A stretch of 64,000 bases of DNA from Vespa crabro (lineage: Eukaryota > Arthropoda > Insecta > Hymenoptera > Vespidae), in the NCBI RefSeq assembly GCF_910589235.1, contig NC_060972.1:5226272-5290271 (forward strand), written 5' to 3'. The notes beneath the pieces are model-generated. The model made no database searches, had not been told where the DNA came from, and saw nothing but the letters and a program-made list of their open reading frames with translations. Made by a program: the position numbers and the translations under genes. Positions 1-13,017 of this stretch are shown here, in pieces (position 1 is the stretch's first letter; each line of letters starts with the position of its first letter).

Positions 1-243
1 AAGGTCGGCGTACCGTCGATCGTATTGACGATTGGTTTCAAAAGGCCACCTCGCTCGAATTCATGTGCGGATATCTTTCTGACCGGTGTCGTGGCCCCGG
101 AACCACCGCTGGAGGCACCTCGACCCGAGGACGAGGAACCACCGGGGTGCGTTGGACTGGACAATTCGATGCAGCTGCTCGACGAGGACGTTGGCGTCGC
201 ATGCGAGACTAACCACATGTCTACCGTTTGCCGTGTCACCTTC
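1..243 (-). CDS. Pde11: Pde11 internal exon, cut by the window edge
   Basis: Part of a PDE11-type dual-specificity 3',5'-cyclic nucleotide phosphodiesterase, which hydrolyses cAMP and cGMP in the cytosol. On the minus strand an acceptor (...ctatggcAG at 245-244) is followed by a frame open to the window edge. It begins KVTRQTVDMWLVSHATPTS, passes through a Ser/Gly-rich linker and ends in VRKISAHEFERGGLLKPIV followed by NTIDGTPT. As I remember the family, this matches the N-terminal regulatory region of insect PDE11, ahead of the GAF domains. The first base completes a split Arg codon (AG|G) from the exon at 1421-1661, giving a continuous FLRKVTRQTVD. The GAF-A/GAF-B and catalytic HD domains would lie beyond position 1. 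A different minus-strand frame is also open here but is not the conserved one. Recognition is from memory, without alignment. Confidence 0.88.
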
Positions 244-573
244 CTGCCATAGATAGGATGATATGATTAATAACATCATTGTATCAATTAAATTCAAACC
301 AAATGGAACTACTTGAAACGTTAGCCGAGGACGCGCGGACAATCAGGATTGCGCGCAGGAAGAGTTAGGGACAATTTCCGATAACATATTTCGCTCTCGT
401 CCCGCGACGTTACGACGCGGATGTGCGGATTGCGCGTCGGCCCGATTAATTTAGCCGTTTGCATAATTGACAGGAACACACCATGCGACAACGCATTCGA
501 CATGCAAGGGATGACGCGTCGCGCGACGTCGTAACTGTTATTTTTCAATGAGAGGAGACCGAAAACCCTCGCA

Positions 574-632
<59 letters not shown>

Positions 633-1420
633 ATTTTCTATTTAACACAAAATTAGTCATCGTCCTCTCGTTGTCGTCCGAACGAAGGAACAATTTATTA
701 ATCGTTGGCTACCTCGCATAACGTGCACTACTACCGTAACTCTCGAAAACTCGTTAGAGACTCGTAATTACTCTCTCCTCGAATTAATATTAAATACAGC
801 ATAGAATTTACGTCAGAGTTGGTTCGACGCAAATTGTTATCCCGCTCCCTAATATCTTTCTTTTTTCTAATCAACTTAAACGAATTGATTCAAGTTCGTC
901 GATTAAACGAACAATCGTTAGGTTTAAATTAAATGCAATCGTAGGTCTCATTGTTACGAAAGAATTCTTTTCCCCGAATATTTTACAATAACGAGGAGAA
1001 AGTGTAACGCGGAATACATGCCTTAATGCGTTATTACGTAGGCAACCCAAACGTTAAACGAGGACTGTTAATTATGCCTGACGTCGACGTCATTCGTATA
1101 CGACCCGTACGACTATCGTAAGTAAGTAAAAGTAAAGGTACCTTCCGACTTTTAACTTTGACTTATTGGTACTTAATCTGGTCGGAATTAATCAATGTAC
1201 CTTCTTTCCGAGCCTACGCGACGTCTATATATCGCTTTACTTCGATATTATTTTATAAAGCTTATCGTAGAAAGTTTAATCGTCTTATCCAAGCGACTCG
1301 ATCTCGCGCTATCGGCCAGCAACAATCAAAAATAAACGATAAAGATAAATATATAAATGTTATAGAAAGGGAGAAAAGTGAAAGGAAAGAGAATAAAAAG
1401 CACTTGGCCTGTGCACGAAC
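244..1420 (-). other. Pde11: Pde11 intron, 1,177 bases
   Basis: Donor GT at 1420-1419 (CTCAG|GTTCGT) and acceptor AG at 245-244 on the minus strand join codon halves AG and G. The intron is AT-rich and contains a GA/CT microsatellite at 577-631. I see no other gene in it. Confidence 0.8.
577..631. repeat. (GA)n microsatellite
   Basis: Uninterrupted 55-base GA tract inside the 1,177-base Pde11 intron. It reads as CT on the gene's sense strand. Confidence 0.98.
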
Positions 1421-1661
1421 CTGAGAAAATAATCATTGACGAAGTCAGGGTGCTCGTCGAGCCAGGCCTCCATCCGAGCGTATTCCGGATCGTAGACGGT
1501 CGTAGTCGAGGTGTAATAACTTCCCGTGGACTTTCCATCTTGCACCTGTTGCAAAATGCCCTGACCCGCCATAACGCCCTGCACCCCTTGCACCCCCTGC
1601 AGACAAGGAGCTGCCGTCTCCGCCGTCATCCTCGGCTCCTCGATGCTCCGCAAGTGCAGGC
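1421..1661 (-). CDS. Pde11: Pde11 exon encoding the conserved WLDEHPDF region
   Basis: A 241-base minus-strand exon. The acceptor is strong (pyrimidine-rich CAATTTCTTTGTTCCCTCAG, AG at 1663-1662) and the donor is CAG|GTTCGT (GT at 1420-1419). The frame starts with the last two bases of a Gly codon. It reads LHLRSIEEPRMTAETAAPC, a Gln/Gly/Val-rich stretch with three GVQ/GVM units, then VYDPEYARMEAWLDEHPDF and VNDYFLR. The last part corresponds to the short conserved N-terminal segment of PDE11 and PDE5 proteins (human PDE11A has a comparable FLDRHPELFEDY). It splices in frame to 1-243. An in-frame ATG at 1629-1627 could serve as start in a short isoform. The frame also stays open upstream into a poly-Glu (GAA) tract, but the splice acceptor makes that intronic. 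Confidence 0.9.
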
Positions 1662-1720
1662 CTGAGGGAACAAAGAAATTGCTTTCGGTCAACGCGATCC
1701 ATCCTTCCTCTTTCGCTTCC

Positions 1721-1816
1721 TCTTCTTCTTCTTCTTCTTCTTCTTCTTCTTCTTCTTCTTCTTCTTCTTCTTCTACTTCTTCCTCTTCCTCTTCTTCTTC
1801 TTCTTCTTCTTCTTCT
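1721..1816. repeat. (TTC/GAA)n trinucleotide tract next to a Pde11 acceptor
   Basis: About 95 bases of TTC with a few interruptions (TAC, CTC). On the gene's sense strand it is (GAA)n, ending 60 bases upstream of the exon at 1661. The in-frame continuation codes for poly-Glu, but a clean splice acceptor separates it from the exon. Confidence 0.95.
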
Positions 1817-2329
1817 CCTTATCCTTATCCTTCCTCTTATTCTTCTTATTCCTCATTTTACCAGATTTCGAGAAATGGCGCTGTCAGTCGAAGAAACGAG
1901 TAACCGGATTTTAATTTTAATGAATTTGTTCAGGAGCATGGAGGAAGCGAAAGAGCAGTTACATCTAATCTATATAGTAATAATTATTCGACTTGTTTTC
2001 ACGTTTAACTGAAAGCATCTTCATACAAGAGAACGCGTCGTTTAATTTCTTGAGAAATTAGGCCGATCCAATTATTCTTATCGGCTTAAGCGCTGAGATA
2101 TTGTGACAACAATCGGTAGAGTTGGGTTAAACAAATATTTATTTAAGCATAAGTATTCAAATTGTGTCAAATCGACGAAACTTTCTCTTTTCGTAGGACC
2201 CGCACCATAATGGCCGGCGATATTGTTCGCATATCTAGCCGATGACGATTCTGCCAAAAGAAACTCTAACGCGGCCCTTATAATTTATGATATGGCACAA
2301 GCATTAAATACATTGTACAATCTCTCTCT

Positions 2330-2331
<2 letters not shown>

Positions 2332-2399
<68 letters not shown>

Positions 2400-2402
2400 A
2401 TA
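2332..2402. repeat. Compound (TA)n(TG)n(TATG)n tract
   Basis: About 33 bases of TA, then about 18 of TG, then TATG tetramers. Confidence 0.97.
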
Positions 2403-2508
2403 TTACATTCCATCTTAAACGAATAGATGTAATAAATCTTGGTATTAGGTGCTTTAGCAAAAGCTGCCGCTCGCGTTGCCTAGGATGAATTTGCACTGTC
2501 GATATGTA

Positions 2509-2509
2509 C

Positions 2510-2543
<34 letters not shown>

Positions 2544-2584
2544 GCACGCACGCACGCACACACACACACACACACACACATATA
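2509..2584. repeat. Compound (TA)n(CA)n(CGCA)n tract
   Basis: TA, then CA, then CGCA tetramers and CA again. It reads approximately as a mirror or inverted partner of the tract at 2332-2402. Confidence 0.97.
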
Positions 2585-3516
2585 CGTACGCGTACCAAGT
2601 TACGGCACGTCTTTAAAACCTCAAGTCTTGTGTAAACGAGATAGGAAGTAAGGTGCGTGGAGTTTCGAGTGCCCTTTCTTGCGGCACTTGGACAGAGCCT
2701 CTTCTATGTACCGTTTGCCTACGTTATATGGGATCCTTTTTTCTTGATTTACACAACCTATCGCTCCCTACCACGAATTTTATATATAAATTACGGCCGG
2801 CAAGTAGTCCGGACTTGCCCGTTTCGTAATATTTAAATTTATTACTATTCGCCTTTCACAACACTCTCAATATCGACGGATAAATGGTCAATGATGAAAT
2901 CGGTGTTTAATAATTATTTTCATATTATTTTTGGCAATCTTTATATACCGTATAATAAAACAAAGGATACATATATACATATGGAAACTGAATGAAAAAT
3001 AACACGATAGAAACGATATCATTCGATAAGATTGAGAAGAAAAAAGGAAGATACGATGGTTGAATTTTGGTGGGTCAAACGAGGTTTAGGAAGGACATCT
3101 GTCACATCTGGCACATCGTAAGATGTCCGTTTCTTTCTCGCTTTCGATAGGCTGCGTTGTGTCCCGAAGTACATGGACTCGAATGCTCCGCTCGCAAGAA
3201 CCAGAAGGAATGGAGTGCAAGAGAAAGAGGGGAAGGGGGAGACGGATATTCTTAAAGCGATCGATAAGGAAATATAATAGATATTATAGTTACACCATTG
3301 AATGAATCGATTGCTTTAACAAAGCGCGATACGTCTTGGAACATTATCTCATCTATCTCCTTCTCTTTAAAATTCTTATCATTATCGCTAGTAATATTAT
3401 TAAAAATGTTGAAAGCGAATTGCACGACAATACGCAAAGTTCCTTATTAGTTATATATTTATAAAACGTATTTACCTAAAAGTGATATTTTGTTAAAAAT
3501 ACCGACTTATACGAAA

Positions 3517-3517
<1 letters not shown>

Positions 3518-3549
<32 letters not shown>
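3518..3549. repeat. (AG)n followed by a run of nine G
   Basis: About 22 bases of AG run directly into a G homopolymer. Confidence 0.95.
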
Positions 3550-6120
3550 AGAGGGGTAGAGAGACGCGAGTTCGTGATAAAAGAGTATCGAGATAAAAAT
3601 AAGATCTTCAGAAGTAAGTCGATCGATCGGTTCGTTGAACCGTTTTATATAATGCATATTATGGAATATCTATGGACTCATCGGCCGTGGAAGATGTTCT
3701 CAGGTATTTTTATCTTGTCTTCTTCCTCGCACATTCACGATAATAAACTCTATAAATTCGACAGGATATCATGGTATCGCGATCGATCCTCGAGTGCATT
3801 CGCCCCGTGAAACGAAAAAGTGATTACCTATATTCACTTTGATGAGTTTATATTTTTATCTTTCAACTTTTATTTTACATTTCTTTCTTCTGGATCTTAA
3901 AAAAGTTAAGTTGACTATTTCGCGTCAACTACAAAAATTTACACACAGGACAGGAGCTATATAATTACGATATAAATTTTTTTTTTCATATGACCCAGAC
4001 AACCCAAAGAGCATAAGCACACCCCTGGCATAAAGTATATCAGTTTTATTACGCGCAATGGGTAATGTGCATAGAAGAGGAAGGATGCTATAACGAGGTC
4101 GTTTATCGGAAAAAGCTCTGTAGCGAGTCGCCACGATGGCAGTTAATTTAGTCGATAATTTTACAACTGGACCAATTATCGATGCTCTTTGGGGATGGCG
4201 ATGGGGTTCTACTTATTTTCCTGCCAAGTCGATTCGTTATCTCCAAACTTTTATCGTGCTTGAATTGGCCCACGAAAGGAAAACAATTTTTGATATTTGG
4301 ATAGATTGGATATGCACTTACCGATTTTCGTACGAAAGTAGACAAAAGAGGGGGAAGAGAGAGAGAGAGAGAGAGAAGAGAGCGATGATCATAAAACGCA
4401 ATAGTTCATCCGTGAAAAGGACGAGAACGCTTCGCTGACGATGAATTAGCATGGGTTCTTTTTATCGAGGAATAAGCCAGCCACGTAGGAAATTTACCGA
4501 GTAAACCGTGTCGTGTTTTTCCATGGATTCTGACGGGCATGCTCTCTTACCTATATATTAAAAGCGTGCCGAGGAGGAAACGAAAGAAGAGAGAGAGAAA
4601 GGGGTTTGCTATGTAATATTTTCAAATGCAAAACTAGGAATGGAATTATTTTGGCAGAAGGCCAATATCTTAACGATCGGAAAAAGGACGAATTTCTGAC
4701 TACGAGATAAATGTATTATCGCCATTTCTAGAAACCAATGTGTGAAACTAAAGATTGGTCAAACAATTTTAGACCAATTGTGCATTCATTCAAAAAGGAA
4801 TTAAACTGCCTATCATGTACATACGGTATATAATCGCATTGTCTATAAAACGCTTAGGATAAATAGAGAATTAGAAAATACAAGCACGTCGTCCGATTAG
4901 AGATCCGCCTCGTTATCGGGACATGGTAATATGCGAATAGTAGTTTTGGAAATGGTCCAAGGAACGCGCGTGCGCGTACGCACGTTCGACAGTGCATAAG
5001 CTGATCGAACGAACGCTTCGGTAACGAACAATAGAAGAGAGGAGAAACTCTCTCGTTTCGAGTATTACGTTGTGCCAATAATTCGGGGCTAATTAATAAT
5101 TCCATTTAATTATCTCGCTTGCTGTACGCGCGAAAAATGGAGAAACGCGCTTTATCTATAATCGAGCAAATATAACTTTTATGAACTTACGAGACGTGGA
5201 CATAATTTGACTCGATCAGCGATCGAAATAACCAAGTTTTTGCATCAGGAAAGAAAATTAAAAGAAACCAACAATCGCATAATTATTCATTATTGTCATA
5301 AGAGCATCGATAAAATGACGATAAAAAGATATTAATTGTTCACCTTATCGAACTAAGATATCTTGGCACGATATGACTATAGAATATATAACAGAATGGA
5401 AGAGCGAGATTTTACATGGACGACCAGCGGAACGGCCCCCGCAGGCGGACGGTAATGCCGATGATAGGTGTAACAAAGGAGCAGTAAAACTACAACGACA
5501 GCATAGGAGACTTGCGCGGCCTTCGCCTCGACTTGGAACGACCCGATGGCGCCAAGCTGACCTATCCTTTTCGCCGACGCACCTTATAGTCGACTCTCTT
5601 ACATTTTACTTTTCCTCGAGATCGTAGAGTCTACCTACGTCCTCTCTAGGCACGTACGATCTAATGGCACCGTCATGGGAGAATTCTATTCTCTCGAAAG
5701 GAAGTATTTTCTGAAACTCGCTCCCTTGTCCGAAATGTACGCACCAATGAAATGTTTTTCGACTAAGTAGCTCCGCGAAAAAATCTTCCCTCTCTCAATG
5801 AAGAATTAAGTAATTCATTCGAAAACGAAGAAGAAGGAATAATTGGATAGCGGGGAAAAGGACTATAGGTACGATGAGGAAAAAGTTGGCCGCTTTGATC
5901 GATTATTATTTCCTACATTCTTCATAGTTTTTCGAGCGTTAAGCGCGTATCCGTGAGCGCTTTTCCTATGTCAAAAGGAGATAAGAGAGAGAGGCAGGGT
6001 AAATGATAAGAAAGTCTTACGAGACAACACATCATTCGCGATATTTCGCTTTCTCTCGTCTCTCACTCTTATATTTAATATACTTGATGTTTCCGCGCAT
6101 TCTCGCGCATTGTCAAAAAC

Positions 6121-6276
6121 CGAACGAACGTACGAACATACGAATGAACGACGGACGTACGGACGGACGGACGGACGGACGGGCGAGCGAACGAACGAAC
6201 GAACGAACGATCGAACGAACGAACGAACGAACGAACGAACGAACGAACGAACGAACGAACGAACGAATGAACGAAT
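6121..6276. repeat. Tetranucleotide (GAAC/GGAC)n array
   Basis: About 155 bases of CGAA-type tetramers with a block of CGGA variants near 6157-6182. It is open in several frames and gives repeats such as NERT and RSFV, which explains the spurious long frames here on both strands. Confidence 0.97.
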
Positions 6277-7557
6277 AGCAAGGCACGAAGCGCTCGAGGC
6301 GGCCTTCGCTCGGCTTCCATCACGACCTGCTGGCGCCAAGCTAGCAGATCTATCTCTTACGAGTGAGACTCCCCGCGACTTCTCTCTCTCTCTCTCGCTC
6401 GCTCTAGAGCAAGACCGAGCGCAACCAGACGGCTGACTCTAGTCGCGCGATGCCGATGCCGTCGCTTTGCTCCGTTGCATCGCCCTTGTTTGCGTTGTTT
6501 CTTATTATTTTGCTTTTGCTGCCTTGGTGATTCTTTCCCGCAGAGTTTGCCACCTCCTCCTATATACGATAACGACTGGCGTACTTTCGATGATAACGAT
6601 GACAAGCGAACGTGGTTTCTTCCACGAAAGTCGTTGCTTTTTGCTCACTATTGGTGCCTGCTTCCTGTTGAAATTGTATCGATTAAGTATCTCAAGTATC
6701 GTTACGATAAAGGTACTTATATACCTAGCCGAAGGATGAACTCGATACTCGATACTTGGGAATACTTAATACTTGTTACTTATCGATCGACGTACATACA
6801 TACGGTTAATTAGAACGCAGACGCATAGATTCTAACGAGTCAAGTTGGTCCATTGTCCTGTTCATTAACGAGCACCCCCCGTTGTTATCGCTTTACCCTC
6901 TCGAGAAACCGAACGATGATTTATATCCAAGTACGTCGTTGAAAGCACTCCGCCGTTTTGCCATAGCGACGACGTACGTCGTTCTAGCCATTTCGATGAT
7001 TAATAAACGCTTATCACGATATGTACCTACCTACATATTCACTTACATATCCCATCTATCTATGTACGCGTATACGTATGCCTACTTTTAACGGTCGACC
7101 ATACTGGGGAAAATTTCGAGGAACGCGAGAGGAATATGCTACGTTCAATGGTAAAATGATGTTTTTCTACAAATGCATTATCTATTTCCTCTCCTCGTTC
7201 TTTCGCACAACATTATCTACAAAGAGGAATGAAATAATTGTTTGATCGTTCGATCGATCGAACGACCGTTATTCTACTCGTATATCGGATGTAGTTACTT
7301 GAATTATTATTACGTTAATATCGTTACGTTAACGTTACAAAAGAAAAAAGATCCTTTCGAGTACGATAGATCTGGGAACGTGGCAAAGATCTTGGTGGCA
7401 AACTCGCTATCGATCTAAGCGTACGAACGACTGCTGTCGCCGAGCTGACCTATCTCTTCTACCGCGACAAACGCACTTTGCTATGCTTTCTTTTCCTTTG
7501 CATCGTGCAAATCTACGTGATTTATGCTGTTCTTTCTATATAAACACCTTTCTCACT

Positions 7558-7558
<1 letters not shown>

Positions 7559-7613
<55 letters not shown>
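7559..7613. repeat. (CT)n microsatellite
   Basis: Uninterrupted CT tract of about 55 bases. Confidence 0.98.
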
Positions 7614-7615
<2 letters not shown>

Positions 7616-8188
7616 TATTCCTTTTTTTATTACGTCTTATCGATATCACTATCTTTGTATATATAATCAAAAGATAAGGAAAAGTTCTATCGACCTCTAT
7701 CGGAGGATCATTATACGTCACTTATCATTGCTGAACACACCTTTATAATAACAATAGCCAATTGGTTGTAACTTTGCCCGCACATTTGTTCATTCCTTCG
7801 AAGGAACACGTTCAAATAGAAAATGTCATATCGATTTTGACATGTGCGAAGATCAGTTTCTTCCTCATTCTTCGAAAAATTGTCATCGACTCTTAATCGC
7901 ATCTGTTGATTCATCATCGCGAATCATCGTGCTGCGATGTGTGATCGAGACAGAGATGGAGAGATAGATAAGTAGAGAGAGATAGAGAGACAGGAAGAAA
8001 AAAATGTCATCCTTTCCGATAGAAAATTCGATAAGGCTCGAAACAACGTATAAATCTTTTCACGAAGCAAGCCGTCAGATTTTTTACTCGAGTACGGCCG
8101 CCTTACGAGACCGCGTCGCGTCTATCGATTATCTCCGTGGACAGTTCGTCAAAGTTTTTCTGCCTAAAAAAATGAGAGAAAAAGAGAG

Positions 8189-8199
8189 CACGCGCGCGC

Positions 8200-8234
<35 letters not shown>
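8189..8234. repeat. (CG)n(TG)n tract
   Basis: Alternating CG followed by about 31 bases of TG. This is alternating purine-pyrimidine DNA of the kind that can adopt the Z form. Confidence 0.95.
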
Positions 8235-8798
8235 ACAGATCGATGTTTGCGATTTGACGCACTTTCTTCCGACATTTTTCACACGACCGAACGATATAAT
8301 GCAAATTCTTTATCTCGCCAAGCGAAAAACATTCTGCATATTTTCCGACACGTTGGCGCATGTGAAAGCCGCTTTTCGTACGATAATTTCAAACGCCACA
8401 TAGATTGTATTCGCAATTCGAGGCAAGGTCGAAGGACTCAAAGGTGGAAGGACGAAAGGAGGTGGATCGAAGAAGGATTTATCGTCTTTCGGGCGTCGAT
8501 CTTTCTTCTGTCAGTCGCAGGGTCCTAACTCATCCTCTCTCTCTCTCTCTTCCTTTGAATGTATACGAAGAGGAGGCCACCGAAACTTGCTTTTGAACCG
8601 GTCGCCCTTCTTCCTTTTTATCCCGCTATACTCTTCCTCCCCCCCTCTCTCCCTCTCTATCTCTTTTTTCTCTTACTCGTTTCTCTCTCTTCCTTCTTTA
8701 TTCATCTTCGTTCTGTAGTTCGCCTTAACGATCTTCTTCCGAGGCAAAGCTCGCACCCTTCGTCGTCGTGTCAAGTTCAAAGCTACTGTATTCCGTAC

Positions 8799-8862
8799 TC
8801 TCTCTTTCTCTCTCTCACTCTCTCTCTCGCTCGTTCGTTCGTTCGTTCGTTCGCTCGCTCGT
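8799..8862. repeat. (CT)n and (CGTT)n tract
   Basis: Imperfect CT repeats followed by CGTT/CGCT tetramers. Confidence 0.93.
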
Positions 8863-10148
8863 CCCATCCAACGATCGGTCTTTCTGTCCTCTCCCGGCTA
8901 CCATTGCAGTTTGTTCCAAGAGACTTTGAGTCGATATTGAATGTTCGTCGTGGTACGACTATCACGATACGCACTAACGTTTATATAACACAAGACAAAA
9001 ATTATGAATAAAATAACTACTTTCAACTTTGGCGATTACAAGTTGCCTATTCTTTTACAATTTCTTTTAGTATAGTTTTGGAGTAACAAATTTGCGTTTT
9101 CAAAACGCAAACTGTAGACTTTTTATTTTCCTTTAAACGAGTTCATTCTTTCAGTCACTCTCGTACATCATTATTAGCTAGCTTGGGTGTACTTGTACAT
9201 TTCGTGACCATAATCGTTGAAATGGAGAAGCGTGTACGTTCGATACGCGCCTTTTTAACTCCGTTAAAGGATACCGATGTAAAATCGCAAATTGACGGAA
9301 CGAAGATAGACAGACAGAGTCTAATTAAGAAAGATAAGACACCTATCGATGATCGGCGTTTTAATGACCGACCGAGCTTGACCTCTCGTATTGCGATCCT
9401 CTCGTGTCATTGCGAAATCTATTGTCAATAATATAGCAGAGCAAACTGGATAGAATCGATATGGCGAAATTTGGTATATCTTCTACTGGCAATATTCGGA
9501 AAAGAAAAAGAAAATTCGAGGAAAATCAATGAAAAGGAAGAAAAAAAGAAGAATTTGCAGAAAGCCTTTCGAAAACCTTTCCTTCTTATACGACACGATT
9601 ATCGCAAGAACATGTTCGTACAAGATTTAAAATGATTTTTGTTTTTCTTCTCTTTCTTTTTCTTTTTTGTAAAACAATGGTGCAGAGTCGGCAATGAAGG
9701 CAATGAAGCGAACAGCCAGAGTAAACAACTTCTTAGCGTTTACTTTGTCGCAGAACGGAGCTAGAGAATGCAATGGAAGAAGAAGAGAGAAAGAAAGTGT
9801 CTCTTTCCAACGTGAGCGACGCGCATACACCCATTGTTCCGTGCTTGTATCTATATGGATAAGTTTCAGTGAGCGACAAGTCGGAGGCCAAGCACGTTCC
9901 ACGCACACTAACGCGTCTACGTATCGAGTCCTCATATGATCGTTAATCGTCGTCGTCATCTACCTCGTCGTTTCCATTGAGTAGTTGACCGATGAGAACA
10001 AACTTTTGACAATTCCAACTATTTTTGTGAATTAATGACAAATGTTAATTTTATAATCAACTGTCATATTAGATCTAATGAGAAGCATATTCTAGTTCTA
10101 GCGCGTTACATGGAAAAGTCGGGAGAATATTGAGAGCTTCGTTAATAG

Positions 10149-10160
10149 GTGTGTGTGTGT

Positions 10161-10197
<37 letters not shown>
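10149..10197. repeat. (GT)n(TA)n tract
   Basis: Short GT tract followed by about 33 bases of TA. Confidence 0.97.
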
Positions 10198-10200
<3 letters not shown>

Positions 10201-11194
10201 GAGTCAAAGGAGAACGCTCGCGACGCTTTTTATCTCGTTGCGTAACCGATCAAACGTACACAAATATCGTACGGGTATATATCTCTCGTGAAATTGCGTT
10301 TCGGAGAAAAAAGTCGCAATGAGCTAAAAGACTTTCTTTCAATATCTCATTAATCAGTGGAAATGGAATATAAGAGAAATAGATATGATAATAATCGCGA
10401 GTATAGATATACTTGTCGATAGAAAAACGCGAGGAACTGGAAAATCTTATCGATGACTAAGTCTTGCGTCTTGAAAATCACGACTGCGGGAGACGCACGT
10501 CCGTACACGTTGGAAGAGAACTGGTAAGCATCGTCACGTCCGCAGCTGCATTTGGAGTCTTATTATTGCACCGTTTTCTCACGCTACCGAAATCACACCA
10601 AGGAAATATTTTCACGTTCTACGAATAAGTATTTCATGAAACGATCAAGGATGAGAGAAAAATGCTGAAAGAAAGAAAAGAAAATGTTTCAAATCGTTTT
10701 TCAATTTCTCTTGTAAAGGACGAATGTGCGCATAATTTGAAAAGAAGAGAAAAAAATCTAACGATTTAAAATCAAATGCAATATATTTGATTTTAAATTA
10801 GCTAATTTTCAAAATAAATCATGGCTGCTAACTTGAAAGACTTTTCGACGTCGAAAAGAAAAAAAAAAGAAAAACCTTGTACAAGGTATTAACATTATCA
10901 AAGTGCAAAAACAAATACTTTCTTTCTACTTTACGGTAAAGAGAATTTTTTCGACGCGGTGCGAGCTTTCGAATAAAGTACCGATAGGATAACTTAAAAG
11001 TGACAGTGTTGTAGGCATGTCTAATATCCGTACATACTAAACAATAAATATAAATGCTTCCGTCTGAGGAGGAAAGCGCATAGAATTAGAGGAAGGGATG
11101 GTGGTGGTAGACGCGGAGGTCCAACGTCGAGGTCCACTTTCGGTATGCAAGAAGAGAACGCGACGCACGACACGCGGCTATATTAATCCCAAAG

Positions 11195-11201
11195 CGCGCG
11201 C

Positions 11202-11245
<44 letters not shown>

Positions 11246-11252
11246 AGGGAGG
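11195..11252. repeat. (CG)n(AG)n and G tract
   Basis: GCGCGC, then about 33 bases of AG, then a G-rich run. Same architecture as 3518-3549. Confidence 0.95.
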
Positions 11253-11315
11253 ATAGCAAAAGAGGCTTTCGCGCGTGGCCGTTTGCAAGCGCGCTAACGG
11301 CTGTCGTCGTCCAGA

Positions 11316-11349
11316 CTCTTCTCTTCTCTTCTCTTCTCTTCTCTTCTCT
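11316..11349. repeat. (TCTCT) pentanucleotide repeat
   Basis: Six to seven copies of CTCTT. Confidence 0.9.
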
Positions 11350-12695
11350 CCTTAATCAGCCAATTCTGGTCTTTTCGACGAGCAAATCTCGCAAATCTTT
11401 GTTTGCATGATCGAACCGTGAAAAGAGATTCCACGACTATCGAATTTACGAATCAATCTACGACGAAACTTTCATAGGATTCTTTTCCTTTTCTCTCATT
11501 CTCTCTTACGAAAAGAATTCTCACTCTCAAAGTCTCATATTTGCAACAAACTCGCGATTACTTACAGAGTCTGATTCTTTTGATCGTCGCAAAACTCGCG
11601 GAGAGATTAACTCAAAGAAGAAGTTTCATGAGAGTTTCCAATTAAATGTTATATTCGAGAAAGGTAGTTTTATTTCAAATTCTCTCGTTGTAATATCACT
11701 ATATCTTGTCTCTCCTCTCGTAAATATTCTTTCGATACTCTCGTTTTATTTATCAAAACAGCCTGATAACGTTCGCGAAGGAATCGGCAAATTAAATGAT
11801 CGTCGAAGAACTTTGTTGATTGCGGGAATAATTTTCTATAGCGCGTTACGTTCTTTCGAAGATTCGCAGAAAAGATACGAATCATCATTTCACAAACGGG
11901 AAATCAATTAATCGGAAAACAGAAAAACGCAAGTTCTGGAAATACAAGAATTCATCGTTTTTCCTTTTTTCTCCCTCTTTCAGTACCCTCGATAATAGTA
12001 GATAGAGTATCGTACTCGAATAGCAATATTATCCTTTTAAACTCGAATAGCAATATATCCGTTTAAATCAGCTTTTTTCGAGATCGTTTCAGACATAATG
12101 ATAAAGAGCCAGAGAGAAAGAGCTTACGCTAATCGAGAGGAACTTGCCCTCCTCCCTTGGAAGAAGATTCTAAAGCTACGCTCGCGGACATACGCGATAG
12201 TGACTTATCGTCGTAGACGAATAACGAAGCGTATTTGCATTGTCCAAGGTAACTGTCGGCGCTATTTCATTACGCAACTATACCGGATTACCGGATAAGT
12301 CGCGTGCCTTCGCAACATTTCTTCCTTACCTTTTACAGATTTCCCACGAATTTATGTTTTCTCCAATGTATATACCACGCTATCGCAAGAGCTTGTTTTT
12401 CTCCTTTCAACCGACAAAACGAGCAAACATTCGAGCATAAGATTACCATTACGAAATTATGAATTATAACTTAATTTATCGAATTACTTCAATTCTATCC
12501 TTGAATTATGCTCGTACGACTTAAATACGGCGCCCATCTTGTAATTTTATATCGAAAAATCTCGCGACATTGAGCACGAATGCATTTCGTGATTACTTAT
12601 CAATGTGTCAAGCAACTTTAACATTCAACTTGAGGATTCAAGTCATTCTCGTAACAGCGGAAGAAATTGAAAATTCGCCTGTGTATCGACGGATA

Positions 12696-12701
12696 CGCGC
12701 G

Positions 12702-12736
<35 letters not shown>

Positions 12737-12737
12737 C
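12696..12737. repeat. (GC)n(AC)n tract
   Basis: Seven GC units followed by about 13 AC units. Confidence 0.96.
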
Positions 12738-13017
12738 GTCGTTTATTCGCTTTTCGCATCTCGCCTTTTCTCGTGTTTCCGCAATCAAGCCAATTCGAAC
12801 GGTTCATCGTTTTATTTACACCGAGCAAATATTTTCTTCTTCATAGCGAAACGGTCGAATCGTTTTGTGGAACGTGGAAGAGTGTTTTGGGAAAATAAAA
12901 CAAGTTTTACGCTTCCCCAAACAGGTAGATCGTGACTAGACCGTTCGATCGGGGTTCCCGGAAAGTCGTTCGAAAGGAGCAGCCTGCTCGATACGTATTC
13001 AGCTTGCAAATTCCAGG

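Noticed and set aside
61..342. 93-codon minus frame overlapping the Pde11 exon
   Set aside because: It is in a different frame from the conserved PDE11 peptide and runs into the intron. The spliced frame explains the sequence better.
1445..1702. 85-codon minus frame starting MDRVDRKQF
   Set aside because: Shadow of the Pde11 exon in another frame; its ATG lies in the intron.
4136..4438. 100-codon plus frame starting with ATG
   Set aside because: No recognisable motif, ends in a GA repeat (REREREK), isolated inside the long intron.
10455..10480. Interstitial telomere motif (CTTGCGTCTTG)
   Set aside because: A single partial match of seven bases, expected by chance.
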